The position numbers and the translations under genes are program-made. The notes below the pieces were generated by a model. The model was not told the DNA's origin and made no database searches. It was given only the letters and a program-made list of their open reading frames with translations. Positions 1 through 10,986 of a stretch of DNA of 45,000 nucleotides are shown one piece after another. The DNA lies in the NCBI RefSeq assembly GCF_000499385.1, contig NW_013655072.1:2542-47541 (forward strand), in the 5' to 3' direction. The DNA is from Eimeria necatrix. Its lineage: Eukaryota > Apicomplexa > Conoidasida > Eucoccidiorida > Eimeriidae. The stretch's first letter is position 1. Every line of letters starts with the position of its first letter.

Positions 1-1373
1 ATGCTCGGCGATTTGCGCTGCTCCGAATCCTGGATACTTGGTTTTTCACTCTGTCCCCCCAATGCTGCGCGAGCTTTTGCAAGTTTCATTCGAGGTGGTG
101 CTGCAGCTCGGAGAAAACCACCAGCGTTCCCAACGGCGTCAAATATACTTTTTTGCATGTCTTTCAGTTTAGGGAGCTCTGCTCTGGACGTTGTAAAATG
201 CTCCTTACTGATAATCGCACGCACACCTGTATTTTTTTGACAATCTAAAATGTGTTGTCGAAGGCAGCCGTCTTTGGACAGGTGGTCAACGTGGGCGTCG
301 AAAATCGCTTTCAAAACATCCACCTGTTGCGCAACTACTTTCGGTGGCAGCCTCTTCGACGGATCTTCCTTTAGCTGTCCCAGCCCTTGCAAAACTCCTG
401 CGCAACACTTTAGAGCCACTTCGGCAGTTGACATCAAGGCTATCATCTTCATTCTGTATTTTTGAGCTCTCTTTTCTTCACGGATATGCCGCGGCTGCTT
501 TATCTGCTCAAGCAAAATTTTTAATTTTTCAACTTTCCGGCGAAATTTTCTATTGCTCGTGTCGTTGTTAACCAGCTGAAGTAAATGATCTATCAATTGG
601 ATGGCAGAGTCGCCTACGGCTCTCCTCTCAGGCTCCATATTCTCCTTAACAAGTGATGCGGCTCCCAAATCCAGGCCGACCAACCTAGCAACATAAAATA
701 CCACCTGCATGCGTTGCATGTACGTTAACACTGGCAACAGCGGCCCACATAAATTCAAAGTGTCTTTCATGCGGCCAAAGAGATTTTTCAAACGCTCTTC
801 TTGGTCCGCAGGCATGTTCCGGCCTTCCCATAAGTGCAAACCAGCGTCTTCAGTATGCGTGGGGTTAAAGCCAGCAGCATCTTCCGAAATATCGAGATAG
901 GATGCAGCCTCAGCATCTACCTCTCGTGTTCCTCCGGCAGCGACTTGTGATCCCGAAGCCTCATGATTTAGCAAATGGATGCCATCCCCAAAATCCTCCA
1001 GCACTAAACCTGCCGAATCCCCCGTCGGCCAACTGCCGCCTTCATCGCCATCCCCAGACACACTGCCTGAATAGCATGATTCACCTCGACGATCTGCGAG
1101 AAATCTAGTGGGCGGGGACCACTGACGCGCAGACTCTATAAAGCGAAAACAAAGCAGCAAAAAATACGCTGCTGCCAACGAGGTGAATGCTACGCCGAGC
1201 AGACGAGTCCAAGACGATACAAACAGTTTGTTGCTTTCTTTACGCTGGGTAAAGGGTGATTCACCCGCGCAGCGCTGATCGATTTGCCTCCGTAGATGTG
1301 AATCGGAACCTTGATGGGCGATACCAGAGGCCAGCATGCCCTGCTTGAGCTGTTCCTCAGGCAGTGTGTCCAT
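1..1373 (-). CDS. Tandem family gene 1 (partial): putative single-pass membrane or secreted protein of unknown function
   Basis: I do not recognise this family. The minus-strand frame starts at ATG 1373 and stays open to the window edge (about 457 codons), so the C-terminal tail is missing. Reading it myself shows no stop or frameshift. It aligns with gene 2 at a constant offset of 5104 bases from position 4 to about 942, then differs by one in-frame codon in the linker. A polar N-terminus is followed by a hydrophobic segment (about residues 58-79), then R90-F-L-A-D with a cysteine at residue 100, a linker, and the conserved helical domain beginning LHLW. The start is chosen because the GGTCCAATG context is shared by all copies. 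The R-x-L-x-D here matches the Plasmodium export consensus. Only the function is uncertain; the ORF is secure. Confidence 0.85.
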   Translation of the reverse strand, partial: MDTLPEEQLKQGMLASGIAHQGSDSHLRRQIDQRCAGESPFTQRKESNKLFVSSWTRLLGVAFTSLAAAYFLLLCFRFIESARQWSPPTRFLADRRGESCYSGSVSGDGDEGGSWPTGDSAGLVLEDFGDGIHLLNHEASGSQVAAGGTREVDAEAASYLDISEDAAGFNPTHTEDAGLHLWEGRNMPADQEERLKNLFGRMKDTLNLCGPLLPVLTYMQRMQVVFYVARLVGLDLGAASLVKENMEPERRAVGDSAIQLIDHLLQLVNNDTSNRKFRRKVEKLKILLEQIKQPRHIREEKRAQKYRMKMIALMSTAEVALKCCAGVLQGLGQLKEDPSKRLPPKVVAQQVDVLKAIFDAHVDHLSKDGCLRQHILDCQKNTGVRAIISKEHFTTSRAELPKLKDMQKSIFDAVGNAGGFLRAAAPPRMKLAKARAALGGQSEKPSIQDSEQRKSPS

Positions 1374-3804
1374 TGGACCAGACACCTCGCCTCGCGTATG
1401 CGGGGGCAAAGTCAAAATCCTTACCAGATTGCTTCCAGCATCAGTCCATATGTTGTCCAAAGAATGTAGTGTGGCACTTTTCGTGGCTACTCTAGAGGCC
1501 TCTCTGCAGCTGTTGTGCGGCTTCCTTGGTCATCGAAACGGTGGCATACCTAAATATGGCAGCATTGGTTTTGCATGCGCTTTCTCGTTAACCAGCTACA
1601 AGAAAGCAGAATGTTACTTCCTGATGGCTGAAACCAAAGTGATAGTGTGATTCAAGTCAAGTTTAGTGGTTTCATGATTCCCGTTAGGAAGGAGATTGCG
1701 ATGGTGGGCGCCCAGCGAAAAATCGCACAATGACATGCTGAAGACGAATGCGTTTCTCAAGAAGTACGCGTATAAGAACGCTGGTATAATATTTCATGAC
1801 TCTCTGCGTTCAACTCAACTTTCGGGGCTCCATGACTGTCTTGGGCAGCCGCTTGTCAAAGAAACTCCGGTCGGGAACGGCGCAGAGCCATAATCATCAT
1901 GAAATGTAGTTTGTCCGATTCTGTAGCTAGGCAGATCGATGGAGAATCTCTTGGCTGTCCCACCGTTGAACTTCAAAGCCCCTTGCGGCAGATCTTGGAG
2001 TCAGTCCATGGGCGTAGCAGTATGCGGCGAGAACTCTTCATGACACCTGAATGGAGCGGCAGCCTGCAGTGCTTATGTCCAGATTACAAAATCCGACATG
2101 GTACTTGGTTTTGTAATTAAAAAGAAGCAAGAAGGCCTGTAGTCAATACCGTGTTAAGCCCTCGAGGTCGAACTGTCTCCCCTGGGCAGGAATGGGTACC
2201 AAAGAAAACTAGAGGAAAAATGCATCCAACGAAGCATCGAGCCCATCGGCCCAAAAGCACAGATCACTCTTGCTTAATTGTGTCTATCCAACCATTTATT
2301 CATTGTACTTGGAGAAGCCAGCTGCAGGCTATATCCCAGGAAGTGCCGTGTGTCCCCAGGGGATCGACGGGCTCAGTGACTGTGCAGTAGTTCCTCCCAT
2401 GACCCAACACACTTGATGCCTCGTCCCTTCTTCGCCTCAATTCAACTCAACAACCAAGCCAAATGAATTCACACATTTTTCGCGGGCTAGGGGCGGAGTT
2501 AATTGTTTTCAACTGTGTCTCGCAGCACACTCGAAGCTACTCGAAGCTCGGGCTGCACTTCTGCACCGCTTATTAGAGAGCTGTTGCGCCTCGTTGCTCT
2601 TCCATTGAACCTTTTCGTGCTTTATTTTGATTGATGCAAGAAGAATGCAAAGTGTTGGAGCTGCCTCTCAGTGTGGCGATGCGGTTTCGAATTGTTCCAC
2701 GCTTGCCAACCACACCTTCTCTCGCCAATTAGCACAGGTCCACTACCTCCTGCAGGCAATGAAGGTTTATTTAGCGTTGTGGGTGCCCCTGCGAAAATCC
2801 GTAATCATCGAGACCCAGAGCAAGCGAGGTATTTCTTTTGACGATTGATTCCAGGGCGACGCCGCCCTTCACTACCACACTGATGTGAGGCAGTGCTGCA
2901 CTTCCGATCTATGTAGCTGAGGAATGCGGCATTAACGTGACGCACTAACGCTTGCATTTGTAGTATTATTGCCGCGCCATTACATCGTTGGTGCTGTTCC
3001 GCTATGCTTTGGCAAAGCCTACACGACACGAAAGTGACGTCTGCTCCGCCCTCTTGGCATCTTCCACAATTAGTGATTCGCTCCTGCTGAGACTGCCTTT
3101 TCGAACGCCTTACGGTAATAGGCCACTTGCAGACTGCAGGAAAGGTGCACAGTACGTCATGTTCAGATGGCTACTTTTGCTACGCATGAATGGGGCAAAC
3201 ATGTCTAGTAGAACTGCACGGACGGCAGCCCCGAGGCTGCTAGGCCTAGTTCCGGAAAAAATATCTTGTAGAATCTAGCGGAAAGGCGAGCTCAGTGCTA
3301 CAGTACGAGCTCCTGCAACTCGTCGTGCTGAACGTCGAGTGCATGCAAACATCAACTGAAGCCGCGGCAATCACATATGAAGGCGTATGAACGAAGTCGT
3401 TATACGACAAGTTCAACGCGATTCGCAAAATACATCGAACAGGAAAATGCAAACTCTTCGTTAACTCGTCTCATCGCCCACAGCGCGGCGCAAGCTGCAT
3501 AAAAAGCCAGGTTGCTGTATAGTAATTACTACGGAGGCCGACGCAGTACAGGTGAATAATGGAATTTCAGGGCCTGCACAGGGTGCACATGATGCGCAAC
3601 TGTGCGGTACGTGGGACGCGGTCCTCGCTTACTGTCGGTCGCATCTCAACCCGTGGCCTGGGTCTGTGGTTATTTCCATTGTGTACAACCTGATACATTT
3701 TGCATCGGCGCCCGAGCAGGCCGCTGTAACTTCGCTGCGAAGTCTGTATGCCTTAAGAAAGGATAGCTCATTGACGGTCTCTCCAAGTACGGCCACTTGG
3801 AAAG
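1374..3804. other. Spacer between genes 1 and 2: gene 1 leader and gene 2 3' flank
   Basis: I see no supported gene. Much of it is a diverged copy of the next spacer; for example 2440-3300 resembles about 7520-8345 at an offset of 5060-5075 bases. The part nearest gene 2 (about 3600-3804) is nearly the same as the flank of gene 3 (about 8690-8835). The 100-150 bases just right of 1373 are the conserved upstream leader of gene 1. Short open frames here lack conservation between spacers and look like chance. Confidence 0.7.
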
Positions 3805-6477
3805 CTATCTCTTGCTTCGTCCTGGCCATCCGGCATAGGACGTTGGGCGCCCCTCTCCCTCTTGCGGCCTTCCGTCACTTCCATGGGAGCGCCTCTCTAT
3901 AGATTCAGGTGAAGCCTGTGAAAAAGGCAACCAGGGGGGTATGCCGCCACCTCCGAAAAGACTGTAACCCCCACCTTGAAAAGGCGCTGGCGGCTGCGGC
4001 CGCTGAGACGGTCCACCCACATCCACACGCGGCAGCGGAGAAGGGGGAACCCAAGGCGCTGCAGCGCTGTGACCACCATATGCTCGCTCTGATGAGACAC
4101 TATGAGTTAGATGCGCAGTCTGCTGCACATCTGACGGTTGAGGCGGCTGTGCAAAGGTCATCTGCAGTGGAGGGAAATATGGATGGGTGAATGAAACTCC
4201 ACTCGTAGGTGCTTCCGACGACACAGTCAACCGAGAAGACCCTGCGATAAACACTTGGGGACGGACAAGCTGCGGCGATCGATCCTGAGGACTCCAGGAG
4301 GAACTATGTGTGTGCAGTTGCTGCCGAACCGGTCCAGCACCTTGTCGAGGCGGCCGGTCAGGTCGCCACAGTGAAAATCCGGCTAGGGGCGGACGGGTTT
4401 TCACCACTCCTGTACGCGCCGCAGCACCTGTTGCGTAAGGCGAAGACTGCACCGTTCCCACAAAATCCTTTTCCGGCGGCTCTGGCCTCCGTTGTTCCAT
4501 CAGCCACTCGTGCTGACCACTCCGCTCCTCCTGTGAAGAAGACCACCTGTGAGACGTGCCGCCCTCACTAAAAATACTGTAAGCCTCTTCTTGAAAAGGC
4601 CCTGGTGGCTGCAGCCGCTGAGACAGTCCACCCACATCCACACGCGGCAGCGGAGAAGGAGGAACAAAAGGCGCTGCACCGCTGTGACCACCATATGCTT
4701 GCTCTGATGAGACGCTATGAGGTGGACGCGCAGTCTGCTGCACATCTGACGGTTGAGGCGGCTGTGCAAAGCTCATTTGCGGTGGAGGGAAATATGGACG
4801 GGTGAATGTGTCGTCGGAAGCAGCTACAACTGCTTCCGACGACACAGTCGGTAGAGAAGACCCTGGGAGAAACACAGACGCAGAGGCAAGCTTCGGCAAT
4901 TGATCCTGAGGACTCCTGGAGGAACCAGGTGTGTGTAGTTGCTGCCGACCCGGTCCAGCACCTTGTCGAGGCGGCTGGTCAGGTCGCCACAGTGGTGCTG
5001 TGGCTGGCGGTGAATGCATTTCCTCCACTTCTTCATGCGGCGTAGAAGTTGTGGTGTCAGATGAAAGCGTCACGGCTTCTGCGAAGCCTTCGTGCAGCGG
5101 TGTGTAGCTCGGCGATTTGCGCTGCTCCGAATCCTGGATACTTGGTTTTTCACTCTGTCCCCCGAATGCTGCGCGAGCTTTTGCAAGTTTCATTCGAGGT
5201 GGTGCTACAGCTCGGAGAAAACCACCAGCGTCCCTAACGGCGTCAAATATACTTTGTTGCATGTCTTTCAGTTTAGGGAGTTCTATTCTGGACGTCGTAA
5301 AATAATCCTTACTGATAATCCTACGCGTACCTATACGTCTTTGGCATTCTAAAATGTGTTGTCGAAGGGAACCGTCTTTGGACAGACTATTAACGTGGGC
5401 ATCGAAAATCGCTTTCAAAACACCCACCTGCTGCGCAACTACTTTCGGTGGCAGCCTCCTCGGCGAATCTTCCTTTAACTGTTGCAGCCCTTGCAAAACT
5501 CCCGCGCAACACTTTAGAGCCACTTCGGCAGTTGACATCAAGGCTATCATCTTCATTTTGTATTTTTGAGCGCTCTTTTCTTCACTGATTTGCCGCGGCT
5601 GCTTTATCTCTTCAAGTAACTGTCCTAAATCTTGAACTTTCCGGCGAAATTTTCTATTGCTTCGTTCGTCGTCCACTTGCTCAAGTAGGCGATTTATCAA
5701 TTGGATGGCAGAGTCGCCTACGGCTCTCCTCTCAGGCTCCATATTCTCCTTAACAAGTGATGCGGCTCCCAAATCCAGGCCGACCAACCTAGCAACATAA
5801 AATACCACCTGCATGCGTTGCATGTACGTTAACACTGGCAACAGCGGCCCACATAAATTCAAAGTGTCTTTCATGCGGCCAAAGAGATTTTTCAAACGCT
5901 CTTCTTGGTCCGCAGGCATGTTCCGGCCTTCCCATAAGTGCAAACCAGCGTCTTCAGTATGCGTGGGGTTAAAGCCAGCAGCATCTTCCGAAATATCGAG
6001 ATAGGATGCAGCCTCAGCATCTACCTCTCGTGTTCCTCCGGCAGCGCCTTGTAATCCCGAAGCCTCGTGATGCAGCAAAAGGCTACCTTCCCCAAAATCC
6101 TCCAGCTCTAAACCTTCTGCCGAATCCCCCGTCGGCCAACTGCCACCTTCATCGCCATCCCCAGATACACTGCCTGGATAACATGGTTCACCTTGACGAT
6201 CTGCGAGAGATCTAGTGGGCGGGGCAAACTGACGCGCAGACTCTATAAAGCGAAAGCAAAACAGCAAAAAATACGCTGCTGCCAATGAGGTGAATGCTAC
6301 CCCTAGCAGACGAGTCCAAGACGATCCAAACAGTTTGTTGCTTTCTTTACGCTGGATAGAGGGTGATTCATCCGCGCAGCGCTGATCGATTTGCCTCCGC
6401 AGATATGAATCGGAGCCTTGATGGGTGGTACCAGAGAGTGGCAGATCATGCCTGCACACATGAGGCTGTGGGTTCAT
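3805..6477 (-). CDS. Tandem family gene 2: 890-residue putative membrane-anchored or secreted protein with a duplicated tail
   Basis: The frame is a single uninterrupted 890-codon ORF with no sign of introns. Segments in order: polar N-terminus 1-55; hydrophobic segment about 57-77 (LLGVAFTSLAAAYF core); R89-S-L-A-D and C99; acidic linker 100-178; conserved helical domain about 179-422 with LHLW, LxLDLGAxSLV, AVGD and LECQ landmarks; then a Pro/Gln/Ser-rich tail. The tail contains an in-frame duplication with a 205-residue period (about 496-640 and 703-845). Only the second copy keeps the terminal FGGGGIPPWLPF motif. The last 16 or so residues are in a different frame from gene 3, because one extra base lies in a C-rich run near 3850. 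A type II membrane protein or a secreted protein is possible. No enzymatic motif is visible. Confidence 0.87.
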   Translation of the reverse strand: MNPQPHVCRHDLPLSGTTHQGSDSYLRRQIDQRCADESPSIQRKESNKLFGSSWTRLLGVAFTSLAAAYFLLFCFRFIESARQFAPPTRSLADRQGEPCYPGSVSGDGDEGGSWPTGDSAEGLELEDFGEGSLLLHHEASGLQGAAGGTREVDAEAASYLDISEDAAGFNPTHTEDAGLHLWEGRNMPADQEERLKNLFGRMKDTLNLCGPLLPVLTYMQRMQVVFYVARLVGLDLGAASLVKENMEPERRAVGDSAIQLINRLLEQVDDERSNRKFRRKVQDLGQLLEEIKQPRQISEEKSAQKYKMKMIALMSTAEVALKCCAGVLQGLQQLKEDSPRRLPPKVVAQQVGVLKAIFDAHVNSLSKDGSLRQHILECQRRIGTRRIISKDYFTTSRIELPKLKDMQQSIFDAVRDAGGFLRAVAPPRMKLAKARAAFGGQSEKPSIQDSEQRKSPSYTPLHEGFAEAVTLSSDTTTSTPHEEVEEMHSPPATAPLWRPDQPPRQGAGPGRQQLHTPGSSRSPQDQLPKLASASVFLPGSSLPTVSSEAVVAASDDTFTRPYFPPPQMSFAQPPQPSDVQQTARPPHSVSSEQAYGGHSGAAPFVPPSPLPRVDVGGLSQRLQPPGPFQEEAYSIFSEGGTSHRWSSSQEERSGQHEWLMEQRRPEPPEKDFVGTVQSSPYATGAAARTGVVKTRPPLAGFSLWRPDRPPRQGAGPVRQQLHTHSSSWSPQDRSPQLVRPQVFIAGSSRLTVSSEAPTSGVSFTHPYFPPLQMTFAQPPQPSDVQQTAHLTHSVSSERAYGGHSAAAPWVPPSPLPRVDVGGPSQRPQPPAPFQGGGYSLFGGGGIPPWLPFSQASPESIERRSHGSDGRPQEGEGRPTSYAGWPGRSKR
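3943..4992 (-). repeat. In-frame duplication within the tail of gene 2
   Basis: Two copies lie at about 4558-4992 and 3943-4371. The same segment from LWRPDxPPRQGAGP to the SQRLQ/SQRPQ, PFQ and YS elements occurs twice. The offset is 615 bases (205 codons) over the conserved PLPRVDVGG part and slightly different at the LWRPD end. The copies have diverged in both sequence and length. Confidence 0.85.
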
Positions 6478-6610
6478 TGGACCAGACTCTGCCCCTCAGG
6501 CACGTGGTGACAAACGCTCATTCATTGCCAGATTTTTTAGTCGCTGTCGAAATAATGTTCAAGCAGTGTAGGCAGGCACTGTGTGTAGCTACTGTTGAGC
6601 ACTTTCTGGA
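6478..6610 (-). promoter_or_regulatory. Conserved upstream leader shared by all seven family genes
   Basis: The minus-strand sequence next to the start is close to GGCAGAGTCTGGTCCAATG. Recognisable versions precede the starts at 1373, 6477, 10986, 15787, 20147, 24765 and 30320. Resemblance continues for roughly 100 more bases, including a GGCACT element and a block resembling TGTAGCTACTGTTGA. Shared noncoding sequence right up to the same ATG supports the start codons and suggests a common 5' UTR or core promoter. No TATA-like element is claimed. Confidence 0.55.
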
Positions 6611-8835
6611 AATGCGACGCGCCTTCCCTGCTCATTAAAAATGGTGACGCACCCGAATAAGGAACATGCGTATGCAGGATTACCCCCGCGTGTTGTAGGA
6701 AAAACAGGATGTTGCTTCTTGCTCGCGAAAGCCAGATTGATATCAAGCTTCAATTCGTGTTTTGGGATCTGATGTTTCCCGATTGCCGCTGAACCCACAG
6801 GCCAAAGTGGCAAAATGGCAAGCTCGACACTGAGCCTTCCGCGAGGAGATACATTTGTAGGAGCCTAGCCAGAAGATTTCATGGCGGCCTCTGTTCAACT
6901 GCGCATTTGGAGCTCCATGATGCCCTTTACAACCAGCAAGTTCGTGAGATCCCCCTCAGCAGAGCATAATGCCATTATCACGATGAGGCATCTTTTGGCC
7001 AAGTCCACGAATACGAAGCTTGACACAGGATCTCATGCTTTTCTCACAGCTATAAACCAAATGCCCCATCTTCAGCTCGTGAAATCAGCGCATGAGCGCG
7101 CCAGCATGCAGCGATGAGCCCTCTTCATGCGTGACCGCTTAGAGGAACGACAGTCTGCTATACCTGTCTCCAGATTACAGTCGTCGAATTTCTTTTACGT
7201 GATATATTTATAAAGCAGTGGAAAGTCCTAGAACTGTTGCAAATTCCTCGTCAAACTCTCGCCATATCTCTGTCTCCCCACTGCAGTAACGGGTACTGAA
7301 GAAAACTGCAAGGAAATTGAACTTCGTGGCATATAACGAACCATCCACGGCACTTTCGCGAATACTAAGAGGACAACAATTGAACTATCTTCGTCCACAA
7401 GCTAATTTATTGCACATGGAGAAACCAGCCATGGGTAAAACAGCAAGTGCCGTAGGTCTTCTGTGTGATCGATGACCCTAGTTGCGTGTGTAGCCGTCTC
7501 TCACATGACCCCAAAAAGTTAATCCCTCACCCTGCCTTAGTCTCACTTCAACTCAGCAACCAAAGCAAATAAACTCACGCATTTCGCGCTGGCTAGTAGT
7601 GGATTTAATTGCTTTTAGCTATATTTCGCTGGACACGCGAAGCCCATGCTGCACTTCTGCACTGCTTATTTTCTGAGTTGTCGCACCTCTCTGCTCTTCC
7701 ATTGGAGCTGCTGAGCACCTTTTTGGTTGGTTCAAGAAAAATGCAAAATGTTGGAGCTGCTCCTCAGTGTGGCGATCTGGTCTCGAATTGTTCCACGCAT
7801 CCCACACCTGGGGCCCGCTACCTCCTTTAGGCAATGAAGGTTTATTTAGCGTTGTGAGTGCCCCTGCCGAAATCTATTATTATCGAGCCCCAGAGTAAGC
7901 GAGGTATTTCCTTTGATGATTGATTCCACGGCGACGCCGCCCTTTACTACCGCGCTGATGTGAGGTACTGCTACACTTCCGATTTATGTAGCAGAGGAAT
8001 GCTGCATTAACGCTTGAATTTGTAGTGTTATTGCCCCGCCATTACATCGTTGGCGTTGTTCCACTATGCCTTGACAACGCTTACACGACACAGAAATGCT
8101 GTTTGCTCCCCCTTCTTGGCATTTTCCCCATTTAGCAATTCGCTCCTGCTGAGACTGCCTTTTCGTACACCTTCCGGTAATAGGCCACTTGCAGACTGCA
8201 GGATTGGCGCACAGTGCATCATACTCAGATGGCTACCTTTGCTAGGCAAGGCTGGGGCAAACGTGTCTAGTAGAACTAGTCGAATGGCATCCCCGTCGCT
8301 GCTAGGCCTAACTCCGGGAAAAATGTCTTGTAGAATCTAGCCGAGCGTCGAGCTCAGTGCTTCAGTACGAGCTCCTGCAACTGCTGCTGCTGAACTTTGC
8401 AGTGCATGCAAGCATCAACTGAAGCCGCGGCAAGCACATCTGAACACTTATGAACGAAGTCGTTCTACAACAAGCTCAACGCGGTTCGCAAAATGCATCG
8501 AACGGGCAAATGCAAACTCCTCGTTAACTCGTCGCACCGCCCATAGCGCGGCGCGAATTGCACGCAGAGCCAGGTTGCTGCGTAGTAATTACTAAGGTAG
8601 TCGACGCAGTACAGGTGAAGGCTTTCAGGGCGTGCACAGGGTGCACGGGATGCGCGATTGTGCGGCAAGTGCGACCAGGTCCTCGCTTACTTACTGTCGG
8701 TCGCATCTCAGCCTGTGGCCTGGGTCTGTGGTTTTTTCCATTGTGTACAACCTGATATATTTTGCATCCGCGCCCGAGCAGTCCACTGTAACTTCGCTGC
8801 GAAGTCGGTATGCCTTGAGATTTACAAAAAGTAGC
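6611..8835. other. Spacer between genes 2 and 3
   Basis: No convincing gene. The segment from about 7520 onward is a diverged copy of 2440-3804. A motif resembling TCCCCACTGCAG at about 7276 recurs in other spacers (near 16575 and 20930), which suggests common ancestry of all spacers. Open frames here are short and not conserved. Confidence 0.65.
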
Positions 8836-10986
8836 TCATTGACGGCCGCTCCAAGTACGACTACTTGGGAAGCTATCTCTTGCTTCGTCCTGGCCATCCG
8901 GCATAGGACCTTGGGCGCCCCCTCCCTCTTGCGGCCTTCCGTCACTTCCATGGGAGCGCCTCTCTATAGATTCAGGTGAAGCCTGTGAAAAAGGCAACCA
9001 GGGGGGTATGCCGCCACCTCCGAAAAGACTGTAACCCCCACCTTGAAAAGGCGTTGGTGGCTCCAGCCGCTGAGACGGTTCACCCACATCCACACGCGGC
9101 AGCGGAGAAGGGGGAACCCAAGGCGCTGCAGCGCTGCGACCAGCATATGCTTGCTCTGATGAGACGCTATGAGGTGGACGTGCAGTATACTGCACACCTG
9201 ATGGTTGAGGAGGTCTTGGCAAAAGAGGATAACGGGGAGTATCCTGCCTTACTGATAGATGAGACAGCACTGGGAATGAAGTATGATTAGAATGAGAATA
9301 GGAATGGGTCTCCACAACTCTGTTCCCCGTTATGTGCGGCTGAGCCGCATTCAGATAACGCGCTGATGAAATGTCCTGCAGAGAGACAACCGGCGGCCAA
9401 GGGTGTCGAAATCTTCCGGAAAAACTAAGTGTACGGGGTTGCAGCAAAACAGGTCCAGCACCTTGTCGAGGCGGCCCGTCAGGTCGCCAAGGTTGAATTC
9501 CGGTTGACGGCGAATGCGTTACCTTCACTGCTCTATGTGCTGCAGAAGTTTTGGGGTCAGAGGGAAAGTGCTCGGTTTGCACGAACTCCTCCTGCAGTGG
9601 CTTGTCACCTGACTTCCGACTTTGTTCCTTAGGCTGATTCTTTCTCTCTCCAGTTGGTTTCTCCAGTGCGCCACTAGCGCTATCATGCTCTCGTGTGCGT
9701 GACTGTTGTGAAGGCAGAAGACCGCCAGCAGTCACAACCGCCTGAACTATCTGGTTTTGTAAGTCTCTTAGTGGAGAAATCGCTTCTTTGGAAACAGTGA
9801 AATGCTCGCGATCTAAAAGCGCATACACACGTTGTCGCTTTTGGCACTCTACTATGTGTTGTCGAAGACAGCCGTCTCTAGCCACATGATCAACGTGGGC
9901 GCTGTATAATGACTTTAGGACTTGCAATTGCTGCTCAACTGTTTTCGGTGGAAGCGACCTTGCCGACGTAGCTTCCTTAAGCTGTAGCAGCCCACGCAAA
10001 ACGCAGAGACAATTATTTAGCACCGTTTCGGCAGTTGCCACGATAGTTATCATCTTCTTCTTATATGTTTCAGCGCTCTTTTCTTCGCCGATTTGCCGCG
10101 GTTTTTTAATCTCAGTCACTAGCTCCATCAATTTGCTGAGCTTGCTCCGAACTCTTTCATTGCTTTCCTGGTTGCCCCCTAGTTGAAGTGAACGCTTAAT
10201 CAAATTGATGAGAGCATCGCCTACCGCGTTTCTTTTAGCCTCCTTATCCTCTCTAATTAACGAAGCGGCTCCCAAATCCAAGGCGATCAGCCTCACTACA
10301 TGGTACGTCACTTGCATGCGTTGCGTGCAAGTTAACGCTGGCAGCAGTGAGCTACACAACTTCGAAGCCTCTTTCATGGAATCAAAGAGACACAGTAGTC
10401 GTTTTCCGTAATCCTCAGGCAGGTTCCTGTTTTCCCACAAATACAAGCCATTGCCTGAACTTCGCGCAGTAGGAGTAACAGCGACAGTACCTCTAGAAGT
10501 CCCCTCTCCAGCTTCAGCGTCAGCTTCTACGCTTTGGTGCACTCTTCCGAAAGACATTCGCCGTCCAGAAGCTTGAGGAAACGGCAAACGGCTGTTGTCC
10601 CCAAATCGTCCCCGCACAAAAAATTGTGTCCATTCTGCTGTTGGCTCACCGCCACCTTCATCACCTGCAGGCGCTTTGCCTGATTCACATGGTTCACCTC
10701 GGTGAGCTGCGAGAGCTCTAGTGAGCGGAGTCCACTGATGCCCAGATTCTACAAAGTGAAAGCAGAGCAACAGAAGGTACGCTGCCGTCAACGACGCTAA
10801 TACCACGCGGAGAAGACGAACCCGAGACGATGAAAACAGTTTTATGTTGGTGGGACGCTGGGAAAGAAGTGGTTCATCACCAGATCTTTGGACAATAAGC
10901 CTCCATGAATGTGAATCTGAAACTTGATGCGGGATGCCAAGGAACTGCAGCTCATGCCAGAGCTGTTCTTGAGGCAGTGTGTTCAT
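8836..10986 (-). CDS. Tandem family gene 3: 716-residue putative membrane-anchored or secreted protein
   Basis: The ORF is open upstream to 11136, but ATG 10986 is preferred: the protein then begins MNTLPQEQL like its paralogues, and the conserved leader lies directly before it. Hydrophobic segment about 58-79; R90-A-L-A-A with C100; linker to 180; helical domain from LYLW (181) to about 420; tail with one LWRPD...PPRQGAGP unit and one YSLFGGGGIPPWLPF motif. The last 30 or so residues (GQDEA, then SGRQ at the end) match the end of gene 6, so this tail is probably ancestral and that of gene 2 the frameshifted one. The 3' part and flank are nearly identical to gene 2, so exchange between neighbours is likely. 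Confidence 0.86.
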   Translation of the reverse strand: MNTLPQEQLWHELQFLGIPHQVSDSHSWRLIVQRSGDEPLLSQRPTNIKLFSSSRVRLLRVVLASLTAAYLLLLCFHFVESGHQWTPLTRALAAHRGEPCESGKAPAGDEGGGEPTAEWTQFFVRGRFGDNSRLPFPQASGRRMSFGRVHQSVEADAEAGEGTSRGTVAVTPTARSSGNGLYLWENRNLPEDYGKRLLCLFDSMKEASKLCSSLLPALTCTQRMQVTYHVVRLIALDLGAASLIREDKEAKRNAVGDALINLIKRSLQLGGNQESNERVRSKLSKLMELVTEIKKPRQIGEEKSAETYKKKMITIVATAETVLNNCLCVLRGLLQLKEATSARSLPPKTVEQQLQVLKSLYSAHVDHVARDGCLRQHIVECQKRQRVYALLDREHFTVSKEAISPLRDLQNQIVQAVVTAGGLLPSQQSRTREHDSASGALEKPTGERKNQPKEQSRKSGDKPLQEEFVQTEHFPSDPKTSAAHRAVKVTHSPSTGIQPWRPDGPPRQGAGPVLLQPRTLSFSGRFRHPWPPVVSLQDISSARYLNAAQPHITGNRVVETHSYSHSNHTSFPVLSHLSVRQDTPRYPLLPRPPQPSGVQYTARPPHSVSSEQAYAGRSAAAPWVPPSPLPRVDVGEPSQRLEPPTPFQGGGYSLFGGGGIPPWLPFSQASPESIERRSHGSDGRPQEGGGAQGPMPDGQDEARDSFPSSRTWSGRQ

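Noticed and set aside
1..1373. Gene 1 as a pseudogene
   Set aside because: The minus-strand frame reads through without stops or frame change to the window edge. It only lacks a visible stop because the window ends.
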